The notes below the pieces were generated by a model. It was not told the DNA's origin. It made no database searches and saw only the letters and a list, made by a program, of their open reading frames with translations. 64,000 nt of DNA from Mesostigma viride (lineage: Eukaryota; Streptophyta; Mesostigmatophyceae; Mesostigmatales; Mesostigmataceae). Made by a program: the position numbers and the translations under genes. This document shows positions 19,284-29,899 of the stretch, piece after piece (position 1 is the stretch's first letter; every line of letters begins with the position of its first letter). Where the stretch lies: NCBI GenBank assembly GCA_009746045.1, contig RPFO01001885.1, forward strand, positions 217,657-281,656, read 5' to 3'.

Positions 19284-21094
19284 TTGATCGACCTGGAGAG
19301 CACGGCTGACAGCACCGGCTATTCTCCTCCGGCGTCCCCTGGTGCATCTGCAGGTCTCCTCCCCGTGTGGGGTTCCCGTGGTGCTGCCTTGTGTGGCGAC
19401 CTTTCTCATGGCAGTAACACCCCCGCTCCCCCTGGTTTCGGGGGCGATGATGTATTGGATGACACGCTTTCTTCCTGGCCGGATCAACCTGTCACCAAGG
19501 CTGCACGGATCCACGCGCATCACTCACTTGTCGCCGACCTGTGCTTCGCTGCTGCTTTTCATAGCCAGCCTGCGTCCGTGCCCTCCTCTCCAGCTGCCGC
19601 CCTTGCCTCGCCGGAATGGGGCACGGCCATGGAGAGTGAGCTGGCCAGCCTCTAGGAGCACCAGGTTTACGAGCTTCTACATGTGCGTGATTTTCCGCGC
19701 GGTGCCAAGCTCCTGCCCACCAAGTGGGTCTTCGCCCAGAAAGCTGATGGGCGGTGCAAGGCCCGGTTCGTGTGCAAGGGGTTTGCACAGCGCGAGGGAA
19801 TTGATTTCGGTGAGACTTTTGCTCCCACCGTCCGTGCTGCCACCGTGCGCCTGGGCTTGGCTCGTGCTGGCACTGCTGGCCACCCCATCCGGCAGCTGGA
19901 TGTCCGCACCGCGTTCCTCTATGCTGCATGAGTTGGAGGAGGACGTGTATGTCCTTCCCCCCAAGGGCTTTGAGGAGCGCGACCCCACTGGCCAAACGTA
20001 CCTCTGGCGCCTCCGGCGGAGCCTCTATGGGCTCAAACAGGCGCCCCGGAACTGGCACCACACGCTCCGGGACTACCTCCTCCATGAGACTGGCGCTGTC
20101 CAGAGCACCACGGACACGTGTCTGTTCCTGTATGTTGGTGGTTTTGCCTTCGTCCATGTCGACGATCTCCTGGTATCCCACTCCTCGGCGGAGTGGCTAT
20201 CGCAGTGGACCCAACGGGTGTCCCAGCGCTTCCAGATCACCGAGACGGATGCCCCCTCCCTCTTTCTGGGGGTCTCCCTGGTCCTCGACCCGCCGACGCG
20301 CACAGTTTTTCTGCACCAAGGCCCGTAGCTGGAGGCCCTCGCTGAGCGCTTTGGGGTCTCCCCACGGGCGCGGTGAAGACGCCCATCGTCCCCAACACCC
20401 CCCGTGGTGAGGGGGGGCTTCTCAACGCGGACGACACTCGCGTCTACCAAGCGATCACCGGGGCACTCCTGTATGCGATGGGATGCACTCGGCCTGACCT
20501 GGCATTCGCAGTCAACCTGCTGACTCAGAATATGAAAAACCCTACTGTAAGCGACCTTGGGCTGGCACGCCGGGTGCTTCAGTACGCGGTACACACCAAG
20601 GACCTGGGTCTGTCCTTCACGGGGCAGGGGGGGCTGGTGGCCTACTCGGATGCCGACTGGGCAAACGATCCTGTGGACCGCAAGTCAATCACTGGCAACG
20701 TGGTCATGTACCGCGGTGCTGCGGTGGAGTGGACCAGCCGCAAGCAGCCCACTCCAGCCCTGTCCACCTGTGAGGCCGAGTACATGGCCCTGTGCGGTGT
20801 CACGCAGCAGGTGGTTCCCCTTCTCACCATCACCAAGGAGTTGGGTGATCCGGCCTCAGGGCCAATTCAGGTGTTTTGCGACAACACTGGTGCTGTGGCT
20901 CTGTCACGAGACCCTGTTCACCCTCGGCGTACCAAGCACATCGACGTCAAGTACCACTACATTCGCGCGAAGGTTGCGGATGGCACCGTTCAGGTGTCTC
21001 ACCTTCCTCGGGCAGCGATGATCGCCGACATGCTCACCAAGGCACTACCCGAGCCACGTTTTGTGGAGCTCAGACACAAGTTATTGGGTATTTG
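19284..21094 (+). pseudogene. Copia-type reverse transcriptase and RNase H, broken
   Basis: Segments in two frames make up the RT. KARFVCKGFAQREGIDFGET and QLDVRTAFLYA lie in frame 3 (about 19757-19931). VYVLPPKG, SLYGLKQAPRNW and the catalytic FVHVDDLLVS lie in frame 1 (to 20328, ending in TAG). RNase H resumes at 20373 with AYSDADWANDP.D.KS, LSTCEAEYMAL, VFCDNTGAVAL and KHIDVKYHYIR, to a TGA at 21092. An in-frame TAG at about 19653 and at least two frame changes make it inactive. The order integrase-RT-RNase H identifies Ty1/Copia. Confidence 0.9.
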
Positions 21095-21228
21095 AGTTAC
21101 TGGCAATTCGTGATGAGACAACATAAGGACACACTTGCTAGCCTGTGACAGGTGTCCCATACTACAGTTCTTTTATTTAGTGAACATTTGTTCTGGCTTG
21201 CTTGAGTTTGTTTTCCGGCCTGTGTGCC

Positions 21229-21240
21229 GAGTAAGGGGGG
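21229..21240 (+). other. Polypurine tract of the Copia element
   Basis: GAGTAAGGGGGG sits directly before the TG that opens the 3' LTR, as expected for the plus-strand primer of an LTR retrotransposon. Confidence 0.6.
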
Positions 21241-21595
21241 TGTCAGAAGTATCGACACACCTGCCTGAAACTAGTACTTATAGTTTAGTGCTAGCTCTGG
21301 ACTGCATGGACGGGCATCATGTGCCGCATGTTTAAGTTCTGTTCCATAAGTGACCCAGTCATTCTGTGACTGACCTTGAACTTTGGTTGTAGTGAATGGT
21401 TGGCTTGAGATCACGTTATGATTGTAACTGCCACACAGTCAGAAAAGACCCGGTTTGGTGTGGCCACGTTGTAGGAAGATCATAACTGCTACCCAGTAGC
21501 TGAGCCTGGAATTGTTTAAAAGGCGAAGCTACGCACCTTGTTTGCTCTCTCAGTACCTCACACCTCACACACTCCTGTGGTGGAACTAGTGTTCA
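21241..21595 (+). repeat. 3' LTR of the Copia element, about 355 bp
   Basis: Begins TGTCAGAAGT right after the polypurine tract and ends at a CA (GTGTTCA) near 21595. A TTTAAAAGG box near 21515 could be the promoter. No matching 5' LTR is in the window, so the end is chosen from TG...CA alone and could be off by tens of bases. Confidence 0.55.
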
Positions 21596-23197
21596 TGTTC
21601 CCAAGAAAAGTCCTTACTTGAGGACCAGTTTGAATTAAAAAATATATGTGCAAACATCAAATTTTGACCCTGGCATTTTTACCACTGACAGATAACACAC
21701 TTTTTGAATTTTGGACAAAAACCTGGGTTCAAATAATTACATTTAGTGCCTGAATGGACCCTGGCCCATGGCAGGCCTCAAACCGCGAATTTGGTCAAAA
21801 TGAGAATTTAGGACCAATAGGACCAATTAGTGTCAACGCATGACCATGCTATCCACACGGTCCCTTGAGCATCTTACAAGCGCTAGGGGACCCTACGAGG
21901 CCTTGGAATGGCGGGGCAGCGTATAACAAGGCCATACCCTGCTGTGGCTGCCTCTATATATACGCGTGATTAACGGTGTCACAGATGGTGCAGGTAATGC
22001 AATATACGGCTGCATGGTTGCTGAGGTTGCCCGGCTTGAACATGGCCCACCCCTTGCGGTAAACTTTCTCTAAGCATATGCCAAACCTTCTTTGACATCA
22101 CGGACATGCTGGCCACCACCCAGCGATGAAAAAACATTGCATTTGCATTGCAACTAACACATGAATGCAGCCAAATCAAGTTACAGAACAACGTTGTGCT
22201 AACATGCAACGCTTTGTGAGCGAATTCAGGGTGCATGTAACACGTAAACCATATTGTATATACTGTCTGAGAACACCCTGAACGACTGCAGGCCATAGGA
22301 CCATGGTTTATAACTAACACATGAGTAAAACTGCTCTTACGCATGTGTGTTTTAGCTGCAGCGGACGACGAAGATAGAGACGTAAAAAATTGTATGACGT
22401 AAACCAACTATGTGTGACAGTTATGTGCACAGAGAGCGTCCCCTCTTTTTAGGCATAGCTTACTGACTCAAAACACCACGACAGCGTTGCCAGTTACACT
22501 CATGATCTAGGGCACCCCGGCACGTACCTGCTACTTACGTCGCCTCATTCCAGATGGTTGCAAAAAAGTCGCTGAAATCCGCAGCGAGGTCAGCTTTCCG
22601 AGAGCTGAGCGCACCAAATCTGGCCAACCGGTTCGAAAATGATATAAACCACGCTTGTGCTGTGTTCTAGGTCCAAGAATAACCGAAAGTGAAGACCTAT
22701 AAGGTGCGCTCGCTGCCCAGCCTGAACGTCCCTAAAACATGGTCGACAATGGAAATCGGGCAAGAATATCACGGCCCAGGCGCTCCCATGTCAAATACTC
22801 CGTTTATAAACTCCAGACTATAATCAAAATCGTCCACAAAAATTTCCTGGCTTGATTCGCACCACCATTGCTAATACACTAACATGTTTGTGCCAAAATC
22901 GACCCTCCGCGAGCAGGCGATCTGCGACCCATTTGTGTTGTGCCGCTGTGCTACAGCGCTACATCCCCGTGGGAGGCGCTAGCAGCCGGCCAGCTGCCGA
23001 CTGAGACTTATTTTTATCTGAGTGAAATAAAGTAAAACTTTGTGGCAAACATTGTTTTCTCACTCCTAACAATAGCTCCACAAAATTTTTCTTCGCGCCG
23101 CCCTAAAATTTTCGACTGGAGTACACTCCGTCGCAAAAATTCTGCCGCCGGACACATTTTTGGAGTCCGCTCCACGTTTGGAGGTGCTGCGCCGGAC
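21596..23197. other. No supported gene
   Basis: Open frames on the minus strand at 21979-22407 and elsewhere lack any domain or coding bias. The stretch 23050-23197 has GCCGGACACA twice and ends at the hAT target site. Confidence 0.4.
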
Positions 23198-23205
23198 ACA
23201 CGAGT
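23198..23205. repeat. hAT target site duplication, left (ACACGAGT)
   Basis: Identical to 27326-27333. Eight-base duplications are the hallmark of hAT insertion. Confidence 0.9.
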
Positions 23206-26200
23206 CAGTGTTTTTTTTAAGGTTTTCGCTACTAGTGGCGCTAGGCCACTTGTGGCGTTTCGAACTATGAAAACTTCAGTTTACTCGGCCAATGTGTGGC
23301 TTTAAGCCAATTAAAATTGGGCTTGGCACGGCCACGTGTGGCGGGCTGGCTTTTTGGTGCAGCAAATGACCCTGCCGGCAGTGGGGTCAGCGCGGCGCGG
23401 CGCCGTACTGGCTGTACACAAGGCGGGCGAGCGTCTCCGTCTCAGGCATCGGCGCCGGGCGCCGGGCCGCCGGCTGCCCGGCCTGCTGGCGGGCAGCCCC
23501 ATTCTCATCATACTTCAATTGCACTTGTGTCTTCCTACTTAAATGAAAAGTATAAAAACCTATGAAGGTGTAGTGTTTACTAACGCGTTAAATAATGAGA
23601 CTAAGGATGCATTATAGTTACCTAATTAGTTTCAGTCTACTATGAAGTGAGGTTACTCAGTCAAAAGTCAACTGAAAGTTAGTCAGCTCATAAGCTTCAG
23701 TAAGCGGCCGTACTAAATTTATGAAATCACTACGTCACGCGAGAATAAATTCAAAAAAAAGCACTGTGTGCTTTGAACTTACTTAATTTGTTGTATTGGC
23801 GCAGTATTACTTCTCACGACCGACTTAGTAATGTTTGGCTTCCTAGTTTCCGTGATTCCGTCATGAACGAATAATAAGGATTATGGCTCATTCGCAATTG
23901 CTCATTGGTGGCCTCATCATTTTATTTAAAGTTCATTAATAATTACGCCCCTCTAAAAGCGAAGCCATGACTAGCTTGCACACTTGACTACATGCCGATG
24001 GCGGGGACAATGTAAGCAATTACGTTGTCGTCAGAAGGCCGGGCAACAAACTTGAAAACGCTAGCTGCCCAAAATTTGAGATTCCGCGGAAAGCACAGAA
24101 AATAAGAAAACTTAGTAGCTAGCAGCAAGGAATCATATAAGCAATTATGTATTTAAGTAAGAACACTGCCGGTTGCGCGGCGGCCCTTCTCCGCAGACCA
24201 CACTGCATATGCCGCCTGGATCGGCATGTCTTCGTATGAAGAGCTGCATGCAAAGATGCGGACCGCCACGTTCAGATGGCGCTCGAGAAGGCGGTTGCGA
24301 ATATCGCTCTTAATGAAATTCATGTGGCTGAACCTCCGCTCATTCTCCACGCTGGTAAGAGGGAGGAGCAGCATCAACTCTGCCAGCTGCAGATACGCCC
24401 CCACAAACTCGTGCATGAGCGGGTTGGTCAACAAAACCTTCCACAACGCCCTTGCGGACGTGTACTCCTGGCTGTTGCTCTTCATCATGAGCATAAAGGA
24501 GTCGAGCTGGTCATCCAGGAGGGACGGGGAAATCAGTGGGCCCACCTTCTTCCCATTCACCATGGTGACCCCCACAGCAAACTTGCGCTTGAGCACCTGA
24601 ACTTGTTTCTGCACCTCGGCCACGTCGCGCTCCTTCTCAGTCCACCAGCCTGGCTGCAAAATGGACATCGCGGAGAGCAGACCGTTTGGTGGGAATCGGA
24701 TATCGAAGTCGTCCAGCACCACCTTGGCCGCAGCGGTAGCCTGCTCCTGCGCAGCAATTACGCGGAGTCTGAACTCCTCCTCCGTGACACTTGCCACTGA
24801 AACGTAGCGAGCCCGAGAACCCGAGGCCTCGTGCACCGTTTGACATGTTACCGGGTGTTCCATTTCCTGGCAGTTGCGGAAAACCTCGCCGCGGTCGGTG
24901 AGAAAGGGTGACGTGTCGGCATCCAAGTCTATAAACCCCTTCCAGAGGGTCCCAGTGAACACCTTGGGCCCTTCCACATACTCATCACGGATTGTTGTCT
25001 TGCAGTCCTCGATCGCATGGGCAAGGGTGTCGAGCTGCAGGTCCTGCTGCTGGCACTGCTTGACCAAGAAATTCATGGCATCCAGCATGCGCGCGAACAC
25101 GACCACCCCGAGCTGGGTGTCAATGTCCAGCATGTTGGCTAGCAAGTCCTGTGCTGCTGCCATTTGCTCCACTTCCTTGTGTTGGTAGGTGGCCAAGCAC
25201 ATGGCGATCGCAGGATACTCAATGCGGAACGTGTTGAGGCACCCCTGCACGCTAAGCCAGCGTGTGTCGGACACGCGCTGCAGCTTCCGGCCACCCGTGC
25301 CCAGCATCCCCTGCCACATCTTCAGTTGCTCTGACTTCATGGCTGAGTGCGCCACCCAGTTGTGTGCTGACTTGAGGATTGACTCCACCCGCGCAAACAA
25401 GGAGTTCCCCTTGAGCTCGTTCGCTATCAGGCTGAGCTTGTGCGGCGCGCAGTGCATGGGCACGAGGAAGGGTGCATTGCTCATCAAGAGCTTCTTCCCG
25501 ACACCCTTCCGCTGCCCCATCATCACCGATGCCCCATCTGACCCGAAGCCAACCAGCTTCACCACGAGCTGATCGTCCGTGATTCCGAGCATGCCTCGCA
25601 TTACTATGCACAGCTCGTTGTGCAGGGAGAGGGCGTCCACCGCAGTCACCTTTTTTAGCGTGACAAACTCCTGCTGCTTTATTCCATCCTCCACAAAAGC
25701 CACCTCCACCGACATGAATTCTACGTTATCATTGGCCTTGGACTCATCGACGGTGACCGCGACATACCTAGCCGCGGCGACCCTTGCCTTAAGGTCAGCA
25801 AGCAACACGGCATCCAACGCCTCCGCCATCTCCCAACCTGAGCCGTCAGTCCAATGGTGGGAGGGGAGCGCGTCCCTCATCTCCTCGTATTCGCAAAGGA
25901 GCGTTGGCAGCGACTCATAATCAGTCATAGGCTTACCCTTCGCCAGGGTGTACGCCATCGCCTTGAACTGCTTGAGCTTAAGTCGGTCGGACTTGCTCAG
26001 CTGACCAGGGGGGGGGCAAACTCGCCCATGACCGTCTGCCTCTGCCGGCTCTGCGTGCTCCTCTCCTCCCCTGAATACACCCGCAGGCACTCGCTCTTCT
26101 CCTTCGCAATGGCGGCCACGTGAGAGTCAGCCACAACGTGTGTCTTGAAAGTGTCGATCTTGAAAACCTTGGTCCCCCTACCCAGCCCGATGGTGACCTT

Positions 26201-27325
26201 GGCATCACGGCAAGGGCCGCAGTATGCTTCGTCCTTCTCTTCGTCATAGCGCAACCATGGGAAACGCAGCCCCCATTCGGGTTTCCACTTCCTATTGGCA
26301 TCCGCGCCCTTCCAATCCCTCTTGGCAGGTGGCGCTACGAAAATGGAAAGCAGCACCAAGGAAATGAGGGGCGCATCACATCCATTCGAAGGCACATCGG
26401 ACCCCACTTCCCCGTCCATGACCTTAATGCTGACCTTGATGTAGTTCGCGTCTGCCCCTATCACCTCGGGATGTTCGGGCGCCCCCTCACTCTCTACCCG
26501 CCGAGCAGCAGCCCGCGTCTCCTTCGACCTAAGCCTTTTCGCCTCCTCGGGAGCGATCTCTACCGTCGCCTTGGTTTTCCCAACGACAATGGAGGCTCCA
26601 TTCGGACCTGGAAAGATTGGTTTGCATCGCATTCCGGCTGGGAGGGCCAAAGGCTTCCGGCCAAGCCCGGTGCCATAAAACACACTATTTCTTCTCTCTC
26701 CTCCCCTCACTACCTGCGGCGGCCCAGGTGGCCTAAACGGCCCAGCGTCTGCCATGGATTTTTCCTACTTGGTAAATTAACAACAACGATTACTAGTGCC
26801 GAAAGTCGAAACACATTAGTCAATGCAGTATGGCTGGCGAGTGACTTAATACTGAGGCGCCAGGCCGCCACTCGCCAGCTGTTATATGAGCCAGCTGTCG
26901 TGAAAATGCAGTTAATGAAATGCACACAAGCTGCAGTCTGCACAGTGCACTCTCCGTGCTCTGGTCTCGGGCAGCGGGCCACTTGCCACTTGGCACTTGG
27001 CCGCCGGCCGGGCTCTACGTACTGTACATGCACTATGCAGTCAGTCAGTCATAGTAGTACTCATAGTAGTAGTCTAGTACTAGGGAGGCTTGTGGCGGAA
27101 CGCCGACCGGAAGACCGGCTGACACCGCCAATTGTGGCGTAACCTGTACTAGAGTAAACTTCAGGCACGGCCACCCTGTGGCGAAACGAAACTACGAAGT
27201 AGAACAGCACGGCCAAATTGTGGCTTCTTGGGAGCCCTGTCAAAGTGGGTGGCAACGCCACATTTTGCCAAAAAAAGTGCCACACCGCCACATTTGGCGG
27301 TGTATCGCCACTAAAAAAAACACTG
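23206..27325 (-). mobile_element. hAT-superfamily DNA transposon, 4,120 bp
   Basis: Both ends begin CAGTG. The terminal inverted repeat CAGTGTTTTTTTTA is 14 bp and perfect. The flanking 8-bp duplication ACACGAGT is exact on both sides. Inside each end, multiple copies of the subterminal motif TGTGGCG (or CGCCACA) occur in both orientations (about 23240-23345 and 27090-27310), the usual transposase-binding landscape of hAT elements. The single gene is a minus-strand transposase at 24153-26755. Structure and ends suggest a recent insertion; the only visible lesion is one frameshift in a homopolymer. Confidence 0.93.
24153..26755 (-). pseudogene. hAT transposase with N-terminal TTF-type zinc finger, one frameshift
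   Basis: The ATG at 26755 opens a 252-codon frame. It contains a Cys/His finger (W..Y......YCGPC...FK.H....SH, about residues 165-215) like the TTF/ZMYM-type finger of this hAT branch. At a run of nine G (plus strand, about 26004-26013) the coding signal passes into the frame ending at 24153. There the RNase H-like core shows VTVDES (first Asp), GFGSDGASVMMG (second Asp) and HCAPHKLSLI. The C-terminal dimerisation domain (LPLTSVENERRFS...IRNRL) lies near 24300. Joined length would be about 860 residues, normal for the family. Beyond the one indel I see no stop, so a sequencing error at the G9 run would make this an intact autonomous element. Confidence 0.88.
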
Positions 27326-27333
27326 ACACGAGT
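27326..27333. repeat. hAT target site duplication, right (ACACGAGT)
   Basis: Matches the left copy exactly; host sequence resumes with GTCCTGAGTGAGC. Confidence 0.9.
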
Positions 27334-27679
27334 GTCCTGAGTGAGCTGTTTTGGCTGGATGTCCCCCCTCCTTTTCCCACGGTGAACCGACAAGACTGCG
27401 GCGGCGGGATGACTGCGGCGTGGGACACAACAACAACAACAACAACACCACCGTCAGCGCGAGCACGCTGACAGTTCCACTATTATCCACGGCCTCAGCG
27501 ACCGCCAAAGCGGCGCAGAAGCCATCGTACCGGAGGGGTGTGTTATCAATTATCATCCATTTTCCAGTAGAAGACGCGCCCTTCGCAAATTCCACGATTG
27601 GGGACGGAGCTCGCTGGAACGTCGGTCTCGCCTTTTGCTTTCCTGTCGCAAGCCTCGAAGATCGAGGCCTACGGAAATT

Positions 27680-27853
27680 ATGAGCAGCAGCTCGCAGACG
27701 ACTATGACATTCGCGGTTTGGATGGCCGCTTTCGCGGCAGGCATCTTGCTGCTTTCGTTACAGAGTGTTGGTGGCTCCGTGGCCGTCGCCCCGCAGTCGA
27801 AGTCAGCTGACGTCGGAGCTGTCAAGGTCGCAGGCAAGTTTTATGATCATTAA
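27680..27853 (+). CDS. Possible first exon of a secreted or membrane protein
   Basis: The ATG at 27680 is followed by a signal-peptide-like N-terminus: MSSSSQTTMT, then a hydrophobic core (FAVWMAAFAAGILLLSLQS) and small residues VGGSVAVA that would suit cleavage. The frame closes at 27853. A donor within GTCAAG|GTCGCA or the end of the ORF could be the real limit. No downstream exon could be assigned, so this is a candidate host gene start only. Confidence 0.3.
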   Translation: MSSSSQTTMTFAVWMAAFAAGILLLSLQSVGGSVAVAPQSKSADVGAVKVAGKFYDH

Positions 27854-28180
27854 GTAGATCCGGTAGGGGCCAAGCCCCTACCTACAGGTAACAAACCTTT
27901 TTACAGTCCGTCTCCCTAGTGGATATTGATGGCCTAAGGCGTTTGATTGGCTATTTGGTTGGGTGGGCAAGTGCAGCTCAGTAGCGGCTGTGGGGGATTT
28001 CGTAGCAAACCTTTTTGCAGCATAGGACTTGTAGACCATTGTACTGGACATGACAGATTACATAGAGTAGTACTTTCCCTTCCGCCATTTGGGGCCGATG
28101 ATTTATATGTCTCTGGTGCTCAGTTTGACCTGCTACTGTTGCGTAGTTCCACGTTTCATACGCGGATATGCGCATTAATA

Positions 28181-28635
28181 GACCCCTCCTGGAAAAACCT
28201 ACCCCGATTAAACTACCCCGACTAAATTAGTCGGGGTTCTTTGTCGGGGTACACCGGTCGAAACGGCACGTTTAGCCCCTTCCGAAAAATGGACACGGGT
28301 TGGACGGGCAGCAGTTATCATGTGCGCTCTCAGACCGTGCAAGTGGCCGAGTTATGCCACTGACGTAGATATTTGACCAATTATGAATCGATGAGGGGAG
28401 AGTACTTTTCAGTTCAGTTCCGTTTAGACCAGCAGGGTTGGTTTGCAATCCGGAACAGATGCCACCAGGGCCTCAGGCGCACACCGACTAAATTAGTCCG
28501 ACCCCGACTATTTTCCGACAAATGTGAAAATAGTCGGGGTAGATTAGTGGTGGCCTGACTATTTTCCCCAAAATGCGCCGCGCCAGGAATTTAGTCGGGG
28601 TAAATTGTGGGGGTTGGCAGTCTTCAGAAGGGGTC
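28181..28635. mobile_element. MITE, 455 bp, TAATA target duplication
   Basis: TAATA flanks both ends (28176-28180 and 28636-28640). The terminal inverted repeats are GACCCCTCCTG and GACCCCTTCTG. The interior is packed with CCCCGACTA / TAGTCGGGG in both orientations, including a 21-base palindrome at about 28211-28231. No coding capacity. The 5-bp duplication could be read as a 3-bp TTA/TAA if the ends are placed differently, so I do not name a superfamily. Confidence 0.6.
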
Positions 28636-28685
28636 TAATAGTTTACTAGAGTCTGACCTAGCTTCGCCCCGCCAAAAAAAGTAAG

Positions 28686-28742
28686 TAGAGGGAGTGCCCG
28701 CTGCCCGCTGCCGGCTGCCCGCTGCCCGCTGCCCGTTCCCCG
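28686..28742. repeat. GCCCGCT minisatellite
   Basis: Seven or so near-perfect copies of CTGCCCG, with one CTGCCGG variant. Confidence 0.8.
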
Positions 28743-29179
28743 TCCATAGCCCGCTACTTGGTTTTGCCCGTCGTACCTGTTTTACTCGCGACAGCATGAA
28801 AACTTGGTTCAATTGGCTACGTTTGTAACGGTTCCCGCCACGCCTTGAATTATTTGCGGGTCAAGTTGGGTCAAGCATTGGCTTTCTGCTCCAAGCGTAA
28901 AAATATCTAGCCTTCCGAGCGGGTTGCAACTTCCGGACGCACGAATGCTATTATCGCCGAGCTCTGAATGATCGCCATGTCAGCGGCCCGCGCGTTCGAC
29001 CCGAGTTACTGGATTAGTTAATAGGATGGAAAGTGCTCTGTGGCCTCTCAACGGAGGCACGTGTGTAATTAATTAATAAGTTGGGGTTAATGCTCCGTGA
29101 CTCCCCAACGGGAGCACGTGTTAAATTAATTAATTATTTAGGGGCTAGGGCAACTTCATCAGAACACAGCCATGAGCGG

Positions 29180-29825
29180 TTGCTTGGTCATTGGGTTGAA
29201 CGTAATGTGCTTGGTCAGTATGGGAAACCTGTGCTCAGACAGGGGGTTAAACCCGTGGTTGGTCAGTATAGGGAACCGGTGCTTGGTCAGTGGGTGGAAC
29301 CCATGCTTGGTCAGTATGGGGAAACCGTGCTTGGTCAGTGGATGGAACGTGTCCTTGGTCAGTGGCTGGAACCCGTGCTTGGTCAGTGGGTGGAACGTTT
29401 GCTTGGTCACTATGGGGAACCTGTGCTTGGTCAGTGGGTGGAATCTGTGCTTGGTCAGTGGGTGGAACGTTTGCTTGGTCAGTATGAGGAAGCTGTGCTT
29501 GGTCAGTGGGTGGAACGTGGGCTTGGTGAGTGGGTCGATCGTGTGCTTGGTCAGTATGGGGAACCCCCGCTTGGTCAGTGGGTTGAGCCCGTGCTTGGTC
29601 AGTGGGTGGAATGTAGGCTTGGTCAGGATGGGGAACCCGTGCTTGGTTAGTGGTAAGAGCCCGTGATTGGTCAGTGGGTTGAACGTGCTTGATCAGTATG
29701 GGGAAGCCGTGCTTGGTCACTGGTGGGTGGGTGGAACCTGTGATTGGTCTCTATGGGGAACCCGTGCTTGGTCAGTGCGCGGAACGTGGTCTTGGTCAGT
29801 CGGGAGTGAGCGGTTGCTTGGTCAA
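29180..29825 (+). repeat. 24-bp minisatellite, about 26 units
   Basis: Units are variants of CTTGGTCAGTGGGTGGAACC plus GTG, with a second type containing CTTGGTCAGTATGGGGAACC. Because 24 is divisible by 3, all frames stay open, giving an 8-residue repeat (VLGQWVEP) on the plus strand and a TDQA-type repeat on the minus strand. I regard these frames as products of the repeat. Confidence 0.9.
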
Positions 29826-29899
29826 CAGTGTAGGTGGGTGGATTACCATTCCAATGATGGCTTTTAAAAACATGAAAAAGGTAGAGACACTATCTCCTC

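Noticed and set aside
26120-27142. 340-codon plus-strand ORF
   Set aside because: Antisense to the hAT transposase N-terminus and hAT terminal region; no domain.
29081-29650. 189-residue protein with VLGQWVEP repeats
   Set aside because: 24-bp minisatellite keeps every frame open; no start context or flanking coding sequence.
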